64,000 nt of DNA from Terriglobia bacterium (GTDB lineage Bacteria; Acidobacteriota; Terriglobia; Terriglobales; Acidobacteriaceae), in the NCBI GenBank assembly GCA_020073165.1, contig JAIQFP010000025.1, positions 1-64,000 of the forward strand. The letters are read 5' to 3'. Positions within the stretch are counted from its first letter, which is position 1, and every line of letters begins with the position of its first letter. Below the pieces are notes generated by a model. That model did not search any database, was not told the DNA's origin, and worked only from the letters and a program-made list of their open reading frames with translations. Shown piece by piece: positions 44,052 to 52,717 of this stretch. The translations under genes and the position numbers were made by a program.

Positions 44052-45493
44052 CGCAGATTCATGACCAGCAACTTGGGCTCCGTCATTTCCTCGATCGCGT
44101 AGCGCAGTCCCTCGCGCCCGAATCCGGAATCTTTGATCCCGCCATACGGCATGTGATCAATGCGGAAAGTCGGGACGTCGCCGCCAATCACGGCGCCGAC
44201 CTCCAGTTCCTCATAAGCGTTGAACAGCAGTTTGGCGTCGCGGGTGAAGATCCCGGTCTGCAATCCGTAGGGAGAGTTGTTGATCTGCCGACAGGCTTCG
44301 TGGAAGTCGTCGTACGGTTCCACCGTCACCACCGGCGCGAAAATTTCCTGGCAGTTCACCTTCATCTCCGGACGGGTACCGGTCAGCACCGTGGGCTCGA
44401 GCACCGGCCCGTTGCGACGGCCGCCGCACAACAGCCGTGCTCCACTGCGAACCGCCTCTTGCACCCAGTCGCTGGCGCGGACGGCGTCACTCTCGCGAAT
44501 GAGGGGTCCGAGATCGGTGGATTCCTGCAAAGGATCTCCCGCTTGCAGCTTCTTCACTCCAGCCAACAGCAGTTCGGTGAACCGGCCGCAGACCGAACGC
44601 TCCACCAGGATGCGCTGCACCGAGATACAAGTCTGGCCGGCATAGGCGAAACCGCCGGCGACACAGCGGTCGGCGGCGTACGCGAGGTCGGCATCACTGT
44701 GCACAATGACGCCGGCATTTCCGCCCAGTTCGAGGATGACCTTCTTCTTGCCGGCGCGGCGCTTGATGTCCCAGCCCACGGCCGCACTGCCAGTGAAGCT
44801 GATGAGCTTGAGACGTTCGTCGGTCACCAGCAGGCTGGCATCCTCGTTCGAGAGCGGGATCACGTTGAGCGCGCCATCGGGCCAGCCCGCCTGCTGCACC
44901 GCTTCCGCCAGCAACAATGCGCTCAGCGGCGTCTGCGGCGCGGGCTTGAGCACCATGGTGCAGCCGCACGCAATGGCCGGTGCCACCTTGTGCCCGACCA
45001 GGTTCAAAGGAAAATTGAACGGCGTAATGCCGGCGATCGGGCCCAGGGGAAAGCGGCGGACGATTCCCCAACGTCCCGCGGTGGACTCCTGCCAATCGAG
45101 AGGAAGGTATTCGCCGTAAATGCGGGTGCTCTCTTCAGCGGCAACATTGAAGGTGAAAATCGCGCGCCCCACCTCGGTGCGCGCCGCCTTGATGGGCTTG
45201 CCGGCTTCCTGGGCCAGAGTGCGGGCGAACTCCTCCTTGCGCTCGGTGATGTTCTCCGCCACCCGCCGCAGCACCCGCTGGCGTTCGAATGCAGGCAGAC
45301 GGCGAGTCGTGCCGAATGCCTTGACAGCCGCGGCGATCGCCGCCTCGGCATGCTCCCGCCTTCCCTGGAACACCCGGGCGATCACGCTGCCGTCGTAGGG
45401 GGCCCTCACCTCTACGAGGTCGCCTTCTTCCATCCACTTGCCATCGACCAAAAAACCCTGGGTGGTGACGGGAGTCACAGTCATCTGTGCCAT
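44048..45493 (-). CDS. NAD(P)-dependent aldehyde dehydrogenase
   Basis: Encodes 481 residues from ATG 45493; the longer frame upstream overlaps the divergent amidase gene and is unlikely. It shows the ALDH landmarks: ITPFNFPLNLVGHKVAPAIACG, catalytic Glu in LELGGNAG and catalytic Cys in FAYAGQTCISVQR, then EEIFAPVV-like CQEIFAPVVTVEPYDD. The relation is closest to broad-specificity lactaldehyde/succinate-semialdehyde or GapN-like enzymes; specificity cannot be read. Its start is 113 bp from the start of the amidase, so the intervening region holds two divergent promoters. The stop overlaps the dispersed repeat. Confidence 0.88.
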   Translation of the reverse strand: MAQMTVTPVTTQGFLVDGKWMEEGDLVEVRAPYDGSVIARVFQGRREHAEAAIAAAVKAFGTTRRLPAFERQRVLRRVAENITERKEEFARTLAQEAGKPIKAARTEVGRAIFTFNVAAEESTRIYGEYLPLDWQESTAGRWGIVRRFPLGPIAGITPFNFPLNLVGHKVAPAIACGCTMVLKPAPQTPLSALLLAEAVQQAGWPDGALNVIPLSNEDASLLVTDERLKLISFTGSAAVGWDIKRRAGKKKVILELGGNAGVIVHSDADLAYAADRCVAGGFAYAGQTCISVQRILVERSVCGRFTELLLAGVKKLQAGDPLQESTDLGPLIRESDAVRASDWVQEAVRSGARLLCGGRRNGPVLEPTVLTGTRPEMKVNCQEIFAPVVTVEPYDDFHEACRQINNSPYGLQTGIFTRDAKLLFNAYEELEVGAVIGGDVPTFRIDHMPYGGIKDSGFGREGLRYAIEEMTEPKLLVMNLR

Positions 45494-45606
45494 AGGGGTT
45501 ATCTCAGACCTCCGCCGGGGACGAACCACACGATTATAGGCTTTCCCCGGCGGGCCGGTTAGCCGCTTTCGACGATAATAGGTCGCGCAGGGAGCGAGGA
45601 CCACGT

Positions 45607-46995
45607 TTGCAGACAATCCTGGAACTTGCCGAGCAGATCCGCCGAGGCTCCATTTCCCCCGTGGAACTGACAACCGACTGCCTGGCGCGCATCGAGCGTG
45701 TCAACCCCGCGCTGAATGCGTTTATCACGGTCATGGCCGGCCAGGCGCTGGCGCAGGCACGCCGCGCCGAGGCGGAAATCCGGGCTGGCGGCTGGCGGGG
45801 ACCCTTGCACGGCATTCCGCTCGGTCTCAAGGATCTGATCGATACTGCCCGAGTCCGCACCACGGCTGCCAGTGCTGTGTTCAAAGATCGTGTGCCGACA
45901 GAAGATGCGGAGGTCGTGCGGCGCTTGCAAAATGCAGGAGCGGTGTTCTTGGGCAAACAAAATCTGCACGAGTTCGCGTACGGGGCCAGTTCGGTGGTGA
46001 GCTATTTCCGCGAGGTGCACAATCCCTGGGATACGGCCCACATTGCCGGAGGCTCCTCAAGTGGCTCCGCCTCAGCCGTGGCCGCGGGCCTTGGCTGTGC
46101 CGCGATCGGAACCGATACTGCCGGATCGATTCGCGAGCCGGCAGCCATGTGCGGGATCGTGGGCCTGAAACCGACCTATGGACGGGTCAGCGCCCGTGGC
46201 GTCGTCCCCCTCTCCTGGTCGCTCGACCACGTCGGACCAATCACGCGGACCGTCGCAGACGCCGCGGTGATCCTGCACGCCATCGCGGGCTACGATGCCC
46301 GAGACGTCGGCAGCGCGGATATGCCGGTCGCCGACTATGTCGCCGCCCTGCGGCATGACACGAAACCTCTTCGCATCGGGGTCCCGCGCGCGTACTTCTA
46401 CGACGATCTGGACCCGGAAATCGCCGCCGCCGTCAGCCAGGCACTCACGGTACTGGCAACTATGTCCGCAGAGATTCGCGACCTCGAGCTCCATGTCCCC
46501 ACCGACTGCACCGTCCAGAGCGCGGAGTCCTATGCCTACCATGCGGAGTTCGTCGCCCGGAGTCCCGAGCTGTATCAGCCGGAAACGCTTCGCCGCATTC
46601 AGACCGGAGCGAAGGTAACCGCCACCGACTACATCCTCCACCACCGCGAGATGGAACAGATGCGACATGGCATCAGCGACGTTTTCGAGGATGTGGATGT
46701 GCTGCTGACTCCGACCACCCCGATACCGCCCCCTGCTATCGCCGAGTTGAAAGAGAACCCCGAACTGCTGCGCCCCCGCGAGCTCTTGCTGCTGCGCAAC
46801 ACCCGCCCGGTCAACGTGTGGGGATTGCCGGCGATTTCCGTCCCGTGCGGGTTTACCAGCGCCGGCCTGCCGATCGGACTACAAATCATCGGCCCGCACT
46901 GGGAGGAAGCCAGGGTTCTGCGGCTGGCTCACGCCTACGAGCAGGCCACAGCGTGGCACAAACGCCAGCCGAAAATTGTGGAGCCGGTTCCCTGA
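45607..46995 (+). CDS. Amidase (amidase-signature family, GatA-like)
   Basis: Encodes 462 residues from TTG 45607, with GGAGCGAGGA upstream. Residues of the Ser-cisSer-Lys triad are visible: Lys in HGIPLGLKDLID (~78) and the Ser pair in AGGSSSGSASAVAAGLGCAAIGTDTAGSIREPA, with the nucleophile in the second motif. It resembles GatA and aliphatic amidases. The absence of gatB and gatC nearby argues against the glutamyl-tRNA amidotransferase role, so it is probably a stand-alone amidase of unknown substrate. The next gene overlaps by frame only; its own start is 23 bp after the stop. Confidence 0.85.
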   Translation: MQTILELAEQIRRGSISPVELTTDCLARIERVNPALNAFITVMAGQALAQARRAEAEIRAGGWRGPLHGIPLGLKDLIDTARVRTTAASAVFKDRVPTEDAEVVRRLQNAGAVFLGKQNLHEFAYGASSVVSYFREVHNPWDTAHIAGGSSSGSASAVAAGLGCAAIGTDTAGSIREPAAMCGIVGLKPTYGRVSARGVVPLSWSLDHVGPITRTVADAAVILHAIAGYDARDVGSADMPVADYVAALRHDTKPLRIGVPRAYFYDDLDPEIAAAVSQALTVLATMSAEIRDLELHVPTDCTVQSAESYAYHAEFVARSPELYQPETLRRIQTGAKVTATDYILHHREMEQMRHGISDVFEDVDVLLTPTTPIPPPAIAELKENPELLRPRELLLLRNTRPVNVWGLPAISVPCGFTSAGLPIGLQIIGPHWEEARVLRLAHAYEQATAWHKRQPKIVEPVP

Positions 46996-47017
46996 TCCTG
47001 CCCTCCTGGTTGCTAAT

Positions 47018-47914
47018 ATGTCTGCTGTGCCAACCAGGGCTTTGCCGACGTCCCAAGTTACGGTTCTTCGCGCGGATTCACTCCAGAAACTCACCTGGCT
47101 GGTCCATGGCTTCAGCACGCGCCCAGGGGGATTTTCCGATGCCTATGGTGGCGGCGCCCTCAATCTGGGATTCACCAGGCAAGATTCACGCAGCGCCGTG
47201 GAACGCAACCGCCGCGCCTTCCTCGAGAAACTCGGCACGATGAACGCTGGCCAACCCTGGCCTCTCATTACCCTGCGCCAGATCCACTCCGATGTGATTC
47301 ATTGCGTCGGTAAGCCACCCGCGCAGCCACTGGTCGGAGATGGCCTCATCACCGACCGCCCCGGCCTGTTGCTCGCAGTCCAGACCGCCGATTGTCTGCC
47401 CGTGATCTTGGCTGACGCAAAACGGCGAGCGGTGGGCGTCTTCCACGCCGGTTGGCGTGGCACGGTGAAGCGCATTGTCGAAAAAGGTGTGGGCGAAATG
47501 CGCCGCTGGTTCGGCAGCCTACCGCGCGACCTGAAAGCCGGCATCGGCCCGGGCATCCATGGCTGCTGTTACGAAGTGGGGCCCGAGGTTCGGGAACGCT
47601 TCCACTCCCAATTCGCCTATGCCGCGGAACTGTTTCGCGAAAGTAAGGAATCGGACCCGATCCGCGAGAGGTACCCGCTGCTGTTTCTCACCGCCCGGGC
47701 ACCGGGACATAGTGACCTTCCGAAGAAAATTTTTCTCGACCTGGTGGAAGCCAACCGCCGCCAGTTGCTTGCCGCCGGAGTGACGGCCAGGAGCATCAGC
47801 GCCTCGCCGCTGTGCACCTGTTGCCGCACCGATCTTCTGTTTTCCTACCGCGCAGCTAAAGGCCCTACCGGGAGGTTGATGGGCGTGGCAGGAATTAAAC
47901 CGGCGCGGAAGTAA
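47018..47914 (+). CDS. pgeF: PgeF/YfiH-family purine nucleoside phosphorylase (polyphenol oxidase-like)
   Basis: Encodes 298 residues from ATG 47018. It carries LRQIHSDVIHCV, the metal-site stretch DCLPVILAD and FHAGWRG, an early VHGFSTRPGGFSDAYGG and the C-terminal CTCCRTDLLFSYRA, which together define the YfiH/PgeF family. The protein is reported to act as a purine nucleoside phosphorylase and, in E. coli, to edit peptidoglycan by removing L-Ser from stem peptides; either role may apply. The metal ligands His and Cys (GWRG, CxDCLP) are intact. Confidence 0.88.
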   Translation: MSAVPTRALPTSQVTVLRADSLQKLTWLVHGFSTRPGGFSDAYGGGALNLGFTRQDSRSAVERNRRAFLEKLGTMNAGQPWPLITLRQIHSDVIHCVGKPPAQPLVGDGLITDRPGLLLAVQTADCLPVILADAKRRAVGVFHAGWRGTVKRIVEKGVGEMRRWFGSLPRDLKAGIGPGIHGCCYEVGPEVRERFHSQFAYAAELFRESKESDPIRERYPLLFLTARAPGHSDLPKKIFLDLVEANRRQLLAAGVTARSISASPLCTCCRTDLLFSYRAAKGPTGRLMGVAGIKPARK

Positions 47915-47931
47915 GGTCAGGAAAGAAAAGA

Positions 47932-47951
47932 AGACGTTGCCAGCAACGTCT
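47932..47951. terminator. Stem-loop between convergent genes
   Basis: AGACGTTGC and GCAACGTCT form a perfect 9-bp stem around a CA centre (effectively 8 bp with a 4-nt loop). It lies between the rightward pgeF stop and the leftward HU stop, where a bidirectional terminator is expected. No T-tract follows on either side. Confidence 0.5.
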
Positions 47952-48005
47952 CTGCAGGGAACTGCTCTGTTGCGGGCAGGCGAGACCTCGCAGCCACACC
48001 GCTCG

Positions 48006-48320
48006 CTACTGTGCCGGAGGTGCGGTGGGCGGCGGCGCTGGTTCGCCCGTGTTCACCAGGTCTTTGAGTTCCTTGCTGGGCTTGAAGAACGGAATCTTCT
48101 TGGCCGGAACTTCTACCCGATCGCCGGTCTTTGGGTTGCGTCCGACGCGCGGTTTGCGCTGGCGGGTGCGGAAGCTGCCGAAGCCCCGGATCTCAATTTT
48201 GTCACCCACCCGGAGTGAGCGGACAACGCTGTCAAATATTGTCTCGACGATGACCTCACTGTCCTTGCGTGTCAACTCGGCCAGCCGGGAAACCTCGTCA
48301 ATCAGATCGGCTTTTGTCAT
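48006..48320 (-). CDS. HU/IHF-family DNA-binding protein
   Basis: Encodes 104 residues from ATG 48320. It is a complete HU fold: MTKADLIDEVSRLAELTRKDSEVIVETIFDSV helices, then GDKIEIRGFGSFRTRQRKPRVGRNPKTGDRVEVPAKKIPFFKPSKELKD, with the Pro-containing DNA-binding arm RKPRVGRNPKTG. The IEIRGFGSF pattern resembles IHF-beta-type proteins. The tail is a Pro/Ala stretch. It should bend and compact DNA. It stands alone on the minus strand, converging with pgeF. Confidence 0.94.
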   Translation of the reverse strand: MTKADLIDEVSRLAELTRKDSEVIVETIFDSVVRSLRVGDKIEIRGFGSFRTRQRKPRVGRNPKTGDRVEVPAKKIPFFKPSKELKDLVNTGEPAPPPTAPPAQ

Positions 48321-48452
48321 ACGCCCCTTCGCTCTGTCGGAAACTCAATGTGGCTGTTTTGTTCCAGGGGCCCCTCCGCCACTGAGTAGGCCTGCATAAA
48401 CTTCTCAAATTTCAGGGCTTTTGTGCAAGAAGCATTTTTGGATGCAGGTTTC

Positions 48453-48515
48453 GGGTGTCAGGTCTTGGGCAGGGCAGCATGAGGAATGAGACCTAACGCC
48501 CGAGACCTGAGACCC
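48453..48515. repeat. Large near-perfect inverted repeat between sppA and the HU gene
   Basis: GGGTGTCAGGTCTTGGGC (48453-48470) and its reverse complement at 48498-48515 match at 16 of 18 positions, with a 27-nt loop. It fills the 211-bp gap between the HU start and the sppA stop. It may be a transcription terminator for sppA or a palindromic mobile repeat. Confidence 0.6.
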
Positions 48516-48531
48516 GACGCCTGATCTGCAC

Positions 48532-49446
48532 CTATTTCCACAGATAGTAGAAGTTCATATGCTGCTCCAGCAGCTTTTCGCGGGTGGGCAGCCACTCCGA
48601 GACGTCCCCGAACAGCAGATCGAGCACGGTCTTGCGCTCTTTTTCGGGATGCACCAGCACCGGTTCGCCCTTGATGCCGACTGCCTTGGCGGTCTCGTCC
48701 ACCGCTGTCTGGAAATCCCCCACCTGGTCAATGAGCTTCATGGACAGCGCCTGCTCGCCGGTCCAGACCTTGCCGTTGGCGATGGCTTTGATGTCGTCGA
48801 ATTTCGCTTTTCGCCCGTCGGCCACCGCCTGAATGAACTGGGTATGCATGTTGTCGATCAGCGACTGCAGGTATTCCTTTTCGGCCGGGGTCATGTCGCG
48901 CGTGGGCGAGCCGGTGTCCTTGAACTCACCGGCTTTCATAGTGATGTCTTTGAGCTTGGCCCAGTGCAACAGGTCCCCGTAGTTGACCCACTCGGAGATG
49001 ACACCGATGGAACCCACGATGCTGCCGTTGTCGGCGTATATCTTGTCGGTCGCGCACGATATGTAATAGGCGCCGCTGGCTCCGAGGGTCTCGATCGAAG
49101 CCACGACGCGTTTTTTCTTATCGTCGCGGATGCGCTTGACTTCGCGGTAAATCTCTTCTGAAGCCGCCACCCCGCCGCCGGGCGAGTTGACGTGCAGGAT
49201 GATGGCCTTGATGGAATCGTCTTCGGCGAATTTCTTAAGTTGGGGCACCACCACCGAGGGCGTGATGATGACGCCTTCCAGATCAACCACGCCAATCTTG
49301 TCACCAAAGCTGCCCAGCGCGCTGGTCTGGTCGCCTGTGCGCAGGGTGATGTACACCAGCGTAAACACCGCCAGCACAAAGAGGAAGAAGGCCCCTCCTC
49401 CAATCACAATCCAGAGCCAAATGCGGGAACGACCGTTATCCGGCAT
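48532..49446 (-). CDS. sppA: Signal peptide peptidase SppA
   Basis: Encodes 304 residues from ATG 49446. One N-terminal membrane helix (IWLWIVIGGGAFFLFVLAVFTLVYI) is followed by the protease domain: VVDLEGVI, AIILHVNSPGGGVAASEEIYREV, and the catalytic Ser in IETLGASGAYYISCATDKIYADNGSIVGSIGV. The catalytic Lys is expected downstream, in the KDTGSPTRDMTPAEKEYLQ region. This is the short SppA form (one repeat), which assembles into an oligomer and degrades cleaved signal peptides in the membrane. It ends with an unusual QHMNFYYLWK tail. Confidence 0.93.
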   Translation of the reverse strand: MPDNGRSRIWLWIVIGGGAFFLFVLAVFTLVYITLRTGDQTSALGSFGDKIGVVDLEGVIITPSVVVPQLKKFAEDDSIKAIILHVNSPGGGVAASEEIYREVKRIRDDKKKRVVASIETLGASGAYYISCATDKIYADNGSIVGSIGVISEWVNYGDLLHWAKLKDITMKAGEFKDTGSPTRDMTPAEKEYLQSLIDNMHTQFIQAVADGRKAKFDDIKAIANGKVWTGEQALSMKLIDQVGDFQTAVDETAKAVGIKGEPVLVHPEKERKTVLDLLFGDVSEWLPTREKLLEQHMNFYYLWK

Positions 49447-49496
49447 ACAGATTCGTTAGTTTAGCACCGGAAGCAGCTTGGAGTTTCAGGGTTTTG

Positions 49497-49517
49497 TAGC
49501 GCCGGCGTCTCGCCGGC
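49497..49517. repeat. Palindromic repeat GCCGGCG-TCT-CGCCGGC
   Basis: A perfect 7-bp palindrome at 49501-49517 overlaps the reverse-complement core of the GACGCCGGCGCTA repeat (49497-49509). It lies in the divergent gap between sppA and the zinc-ribbon gene. Confidence 0.5.
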
Positions 49518-49654
49518 TGTGGGGGGCGTCCTCCCCACTCGTGGGCAGAACCAGAGTGCCGACATCCGGTGACTGTTCGTCTACCCCACAGGAATCTTGG
49601 GTTGCATCGCTGGCTCACCAGCGGCAGAATTACCCAGATTCCCGGGAGGCAATC

Positions 49655-50347
49655 ATGGCCGCATTCTGCGTCAGTTGTGGTGCTGCGCTCGCCGAAGGCG
49701 TCAAGTTCTGTTCCAAGTGTGGGGCCGCGGTGCAAGCCCCGCCGGCTGCACCGGTAAGCGCGGCGTCCCCGCCCCCGGCGCCGCCCCCGGCAGCCCCCTC
49801 GTCCGGGGGCAGCAGCACGGCAGTGAAGGTCATCATCGGAGTGCTGGCGGTGTTCGTATTCTTGAGCCTGCTGGTGGCCGGGAGTTGCTTCTATGTCGCC
49901 TATCGCGTCAAGAAGAAGGCCCACGAATTCTCCCGGGAGATGGGCGGGGAAGTGGCTCCCTACAAAGGCAAGCGTCAGCCTTGCGCGAAGTTGTCCAGCG
50001 CAGATGCCAGTAGCGCTCTGGGACAACCGGTCACCTCCGTAGAGCAGGTAGGTAACACGTGCGAGTACCACTTCGGCCCCGGCGGCAACCAGCGTTTTGC
50101 CGTCGATTACACCTGGGAAGGCGGGGCCATGGCCTTCAAGCTCTCCCACGCAGCCATGAAGTCAGTTGCGGGGATGGAGACCTTCACCCCGCTGCAGGGC
50201 ATCGGGGATGAGGCCTACATCGAGCCCATGGGTTCGGGCCTGCTGATGCGCAAGGGAGACGTGATGGTGAATATGGACCTGCGCGTGAGCGGGGTCAGCG
50301 TGGATGCAGCCAAAACCATGGCCGCCAAAATTGCCGACAATTTGTAA
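49655..50347 (+). CDS. Zinc-ribbon membrane protein (paralogue of 30323)
   Basis: Encodes 230 residues from ATG 49655, preceded by GGGAGG. Zinc-ribbon Cys at 5, 8, 19 and 22, a Pro/Ala-rich linker, then one membrane helix (VIIGVLAVFVFLSLLVAGSCFYVAYR). The outer domain contains PCAKLSSADASSALGQPVTSVEQVGNTCEYHFGPGG and a late IGDEAYIEPMGSGLLMRKGD, a pattern of periplasmic DUF-type lipid or protein-binding modules. It converges with the lipid-kinase gene, ending 17 bp away. Shared plan with the protein at 30323 suggests a lineage-specific family. Confidence 0.78.
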   Translation: MAAFCVSCGAALAEGVKFCSKCGAAVQAPPAAPVSAASPPPAPPPAAPSSGGSSTAVKVIIGVLAVFVFLSLLVAGSCFYVAYRVKKKAHEFSREMGGEVAPYKGKRQPCAKLSSADASSALGQPVTSVEQVGNTCEYHFGPGGNQRFAVDYTWEGGAMAFKLSHAAMKSVAGMETFTPLQGIGDEAYIEPMGSGLLMRKGDVMVNMDLRVSGVSVDAAKTMAAKIADNL

Positions 50348-50363
50348 TCGAGGACGAACCAGA

Positions 50364-51347
50364 TCAAGGCATCACGACGCGCAACGCGCTTGTCGCCACG
50401 CTCACCTCGACGGGAGTAGCGCAAACGTATTCGCCATCGGCGTACACATCCAACGGCTTTTCTGTTTCCACCCTGAGGCGCTGCGCGCGGAAATACTCAA
50501 CCCCCGGAATGCTGAGGTGGCGGCCGAAATAGACCGTAGGGAAAAGACAGAAGAGCTTGAACTTGTCGACGTCGGCGACGATGCAGATATCAAGCTGGCC
50601 GTCATCCAAGCGGGCGTCGGGCGCGATTTTCATGCCCCCGCCGTATGCCGGGGTGTTAGCAAAGGCCGCCAAAACTGTCGGCTTCTCGCTCCAACGCGTG
50701 AACGAGTCCAGCTGCCCGGCCTCTGATGCCAGGATTTTCATGGGAATGGGAGCAAACCGCAGAAGCTCGGGCAGCAGGCTAAGCACGTAGCCGCCGTGTC
50801 CGCGCACCCAGCGTGGAAGTTTGTTCGCTCGGCGGGCGATGTCGACGTCCAAACCGACCCCGCCGACACAGCAAAAGTAGTGCTGCGTGGCATGTGGCGC
50901 GGGCGCCTCGCCCGCGCCCGTCAGCGATGGAACTGGGTTTGGGTGGCGCAGCGCTTCAGCGCTGCGGAGAGGCTCCCCTTGGATCTGGGGCTTCCCCTGC
51001 GGGTCCGGCACCCAAGGCGTGATTACCCCCAGATCAATGCTCCGAACATTGCCGCCACCAGATGAGAACTTATGCCACGCTGCCAGGGAATTTTTGGCGC
51101 TGCCCAGATTCAGCGCCCGGGCAAAATCATTTCCACTGCCGCAAGGGACAACCAGAACGGGCAGCTGCAGCCTGACCAGTTGGGGCAGATGGCGATGGAC
51201 CGTGCCGTCGCCGCCAAAGATCAAGACCACATCGGCTTCACCCGGGCTGGCCGGCAAACCCATCAACCAGGTCGCATTCGAGCCTTTCTGGAATGGCCGC
51301 AGAGCCTTCGCGGGTGACCCTAAGCCAAGGATGGCGGCAGCGCGCAT
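50364..51347 (-). CDS. YegS/DgkB-type lipid kinase with repeat-derived insert
   Basis: Encodes 327 residues from ATG 51347. GGDGTV (45-50) and PCGSGNDFARALNLG (69-83) are the ATP-binding motifs of diacylglycerol/sphingosine-type lipid kinases; the CVGGVGLDVDIARRANKLPRW and GGGMKIAPDA segments also fit. Between residues 109 and 155 the usual short loop is replaced by about 45 extra residues encoded by palindromic DNA repeats in frame. The catalytic motifs on both sides remain intact, so activity is plausible. The product would phosphorylate a lipid or diacylglycerol in the membrane. Confidence 0.82.
   Translation of the reverse strand: MRAAAILGLGSPAKALRPFQKGSNATWLMGLPASPGEADVVLIFGGDGTVHRHLPQLVRLQLPVLVVPCGSGNDFARALNLGSAKNSLAAWHKFSSGGGNVRSIDLGVITPWVPDPQGKPQIQGEPLRSAEALRHPNPVPSLTGAGEAPAPHATQHYFCCVGGVGLDVDIARRANKLPRWVRGHGGYVLSLLPELLRFAPIPMKILASEAGQLDSFTRWSEKPTVLAAFANTPAYGGGMKIAPDARLDDGQLDICIVADVDKFKLFCLFPTVYFGRHLSIPGVEYFRAQRLRVETEKPLDVYADGEYVCATPVEVSVATSALRVVMP
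50896..50966. repeat. Two palindromic repeats inside the lipid-kinase gene
   Basis: GGCGCGGGCG-CCT-CGCCCGCGCC at 50896-50918 and CGCAGCGC-TTCA-GCGCTGCG at 50947-50966 are both perfect palindromes. They lie in frame within the coding region and encode the segments around residues 128-150 that other family members lack. Confidence 0.7.
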
Positions 51348-51419
51348 GTCCGGCGGCAGAGTATCAGAGTTTCAACCCTGGGACACAGAGGCGCAGGCGG
51401 AAGCCTGCGAGCCGAGGGG

Positions 51420-52658
51420 TCACGGCCGGATAACGACTCGCTTGATTTTCCGGCCAATGCGCAGCGTCACCGAGGAGCCCGCCTTCAAGGAAACCACCGG
51501 ATGCGGAACCACTTGCCCGTCGACGCTCACCGCCTTTTCCTTGATCTTGCGACCTGCTTCTGAGACCGATTGGGCCAGCCCTACGCGAGCCAGCAACTTG
51601 TCGAGGCGGACGCCTTCGCCATCCTTGTTGGCGATCTCCGCGAAGGTCACCGTTGCTTCCTCGATGTTCTCCGGCACTTCATCCTTCTGGAACTGCTTCG
51701 CCCAATCATTCGCAGCTCTAGTCGCGGCATCGGCCGAGTGGAAATCCGCCACGATACGGCGCGCCAGCTCCTTCTTGACGCTCATGGGATGGACTTGGCC
51801 GCCGGCGACGTCACGCTGCGTCTTCTCAATGTCCGCCATGGACACATCCGTCAGCAGTTCGTAATACCGCCACATCATTTCGTCCGAGATGGACATGATC
51901 TTGCCGTACATCTCCAGCGGTGGCTCGTTGATACCGACCGCGTTGTTCAGTGACTTCGACATCTTCTGCACGCCGTCGAGGCCCTCGAGAATCGGCATGG
52001 TCAGGACAATTTGCGATTCCTGCCCGTAGGCGCGTTGCAGTTCGCGGCCTACCAGCAGATTGAATTTCTGGTCGGTGCCGCCCAGTTCGACGTCGGCCTG
52101 CAATGCCACCGAGTCATATCCCTGCGCCAGCGGGTAGAGCAGTTCATGCAGCGCAATGGGTTTCTCTTCCAGGAAACGCTTGTGGAAGTCCTCGCGTTCG
52201 AGCATCTGCGATACCGTAAACTTCGCGGCCAGCCGGACCCAGTCCTCTCCGTTCAACCTGCCCAGCCACTCGCTGTTGTGGCGGATTTCCGTCTTGCTTT
52301 GGCTCAAGATCTTGAAAACCTGCGCCAGGTAGGTCTTGGCGTTCCGCTTGATTTCTTCCGGACTCAGCGGCGGACGCGTCGCCGAGCGCCCCGTTGGGTC
52401 GCCAATCATACCCGTGAAGTCGCCGATCAGGAAAATGACGGTGTGGCCCAAATCCTGAAAGTGCTTCAGCTTGCGCATCAGCACGGTGTGCCCGAGGTGT
52501 AGGTCGGGGGCGGTGGGGTCAAACCCGGCCTTCACGCGCAGAGGCTTCCCCGACGCGCGGGACTTTTCGAGCTTGGCGCGCAGTTCGGATTCCTTAACGA
52601 TTTCCGCGGAACCCTTCTTGATGTAGGCGAGTTGTTCGTCAACCGGAGCGAAGGACAT
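51420..52658 (-). CDS. tyrS: Tyrosyl-tRNA synthetase
   Basis: Encodes 412 residues from ATG 52658. Class I motifs are complete: HLGH near residue 55, [17 protein letters not shown], the specificity region [25 protein letters not shown] and KMSKS near 236. The C-terminus is an S4 RNA-binding domain ([23 protein letters not shown]). It charges tRNA-Tyr. A TATAAT element lies at 52667-52672, only 8 bp from the ATG, and no ribosome-binding site is visible, so the message may be leaderless. TTG 52664 is a less likely start. Confidence 0.95.
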   Translation of the reverse strand: MSFAPVDEQLAYIKKGSAEIVKESELRAKLEKSRASGKPLRVKAGFDPTAPDLHLGHTVLMRKLKHFQDLGHTVIFLIGDFTGMIGDPTGRSATRPPLSPEEIKRNAKTYLAQVFKILSQSKTEIRHNSEWLGRLNGEDWVRLAAKFTVSQMLEREDFHKRFLEEKPIALHELLYPLAQGYDSVALQADVELGGTDQKFNLLVGRELQRAYGQESQIVLTMPILEGLDGVQKMSKSLNNAVGINEPPLEMYGKIMSISDEMMWRYYELLTDVSMADIEKTQRDVAGGQVHPMSVKKELARRIVADFHSADAATRAANDWAKQFQKDEVPENIEEATVTFAEIANKDGEGVRLDKLLARVGLAQSVSEAGRKIKEKAVSVDGQVVPHPVVSLKAGSSVTLRIGRKIKRVVIRP

Positions 52659-52666
52659 TGGCAAGC

Positions 52667-52672
52667 ATTATA
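52667..52672 (-). promoter_or_regulatory. -10 element placing tyrS on a possibly leaderless mRNA
   Basis: TATAAT on the minus strand ends 8 bp before the tyrS ATG. A transcription start 6-8 bp downstream would fall at or within a few bases of the start codon. Confidence 0.45.
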
Positions 52673-52717
52673 AGGAATGCAGAAGAAAGAAGTCCGAATT
52701 CGGGACCAGATCTGCAG

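Noticed and set aside
45607-46995. GatA of the glutamyl-tRNA amidotransferase
   Set aside because: No gatB or gatC nearby; sequence fits a general amidase, so no symbol was given.
47932-47951. CRISPR-like or tandem repeat at the pgeF/HU junction
   Set aside because: Only one stem-loop is present, without repeats or spacers.
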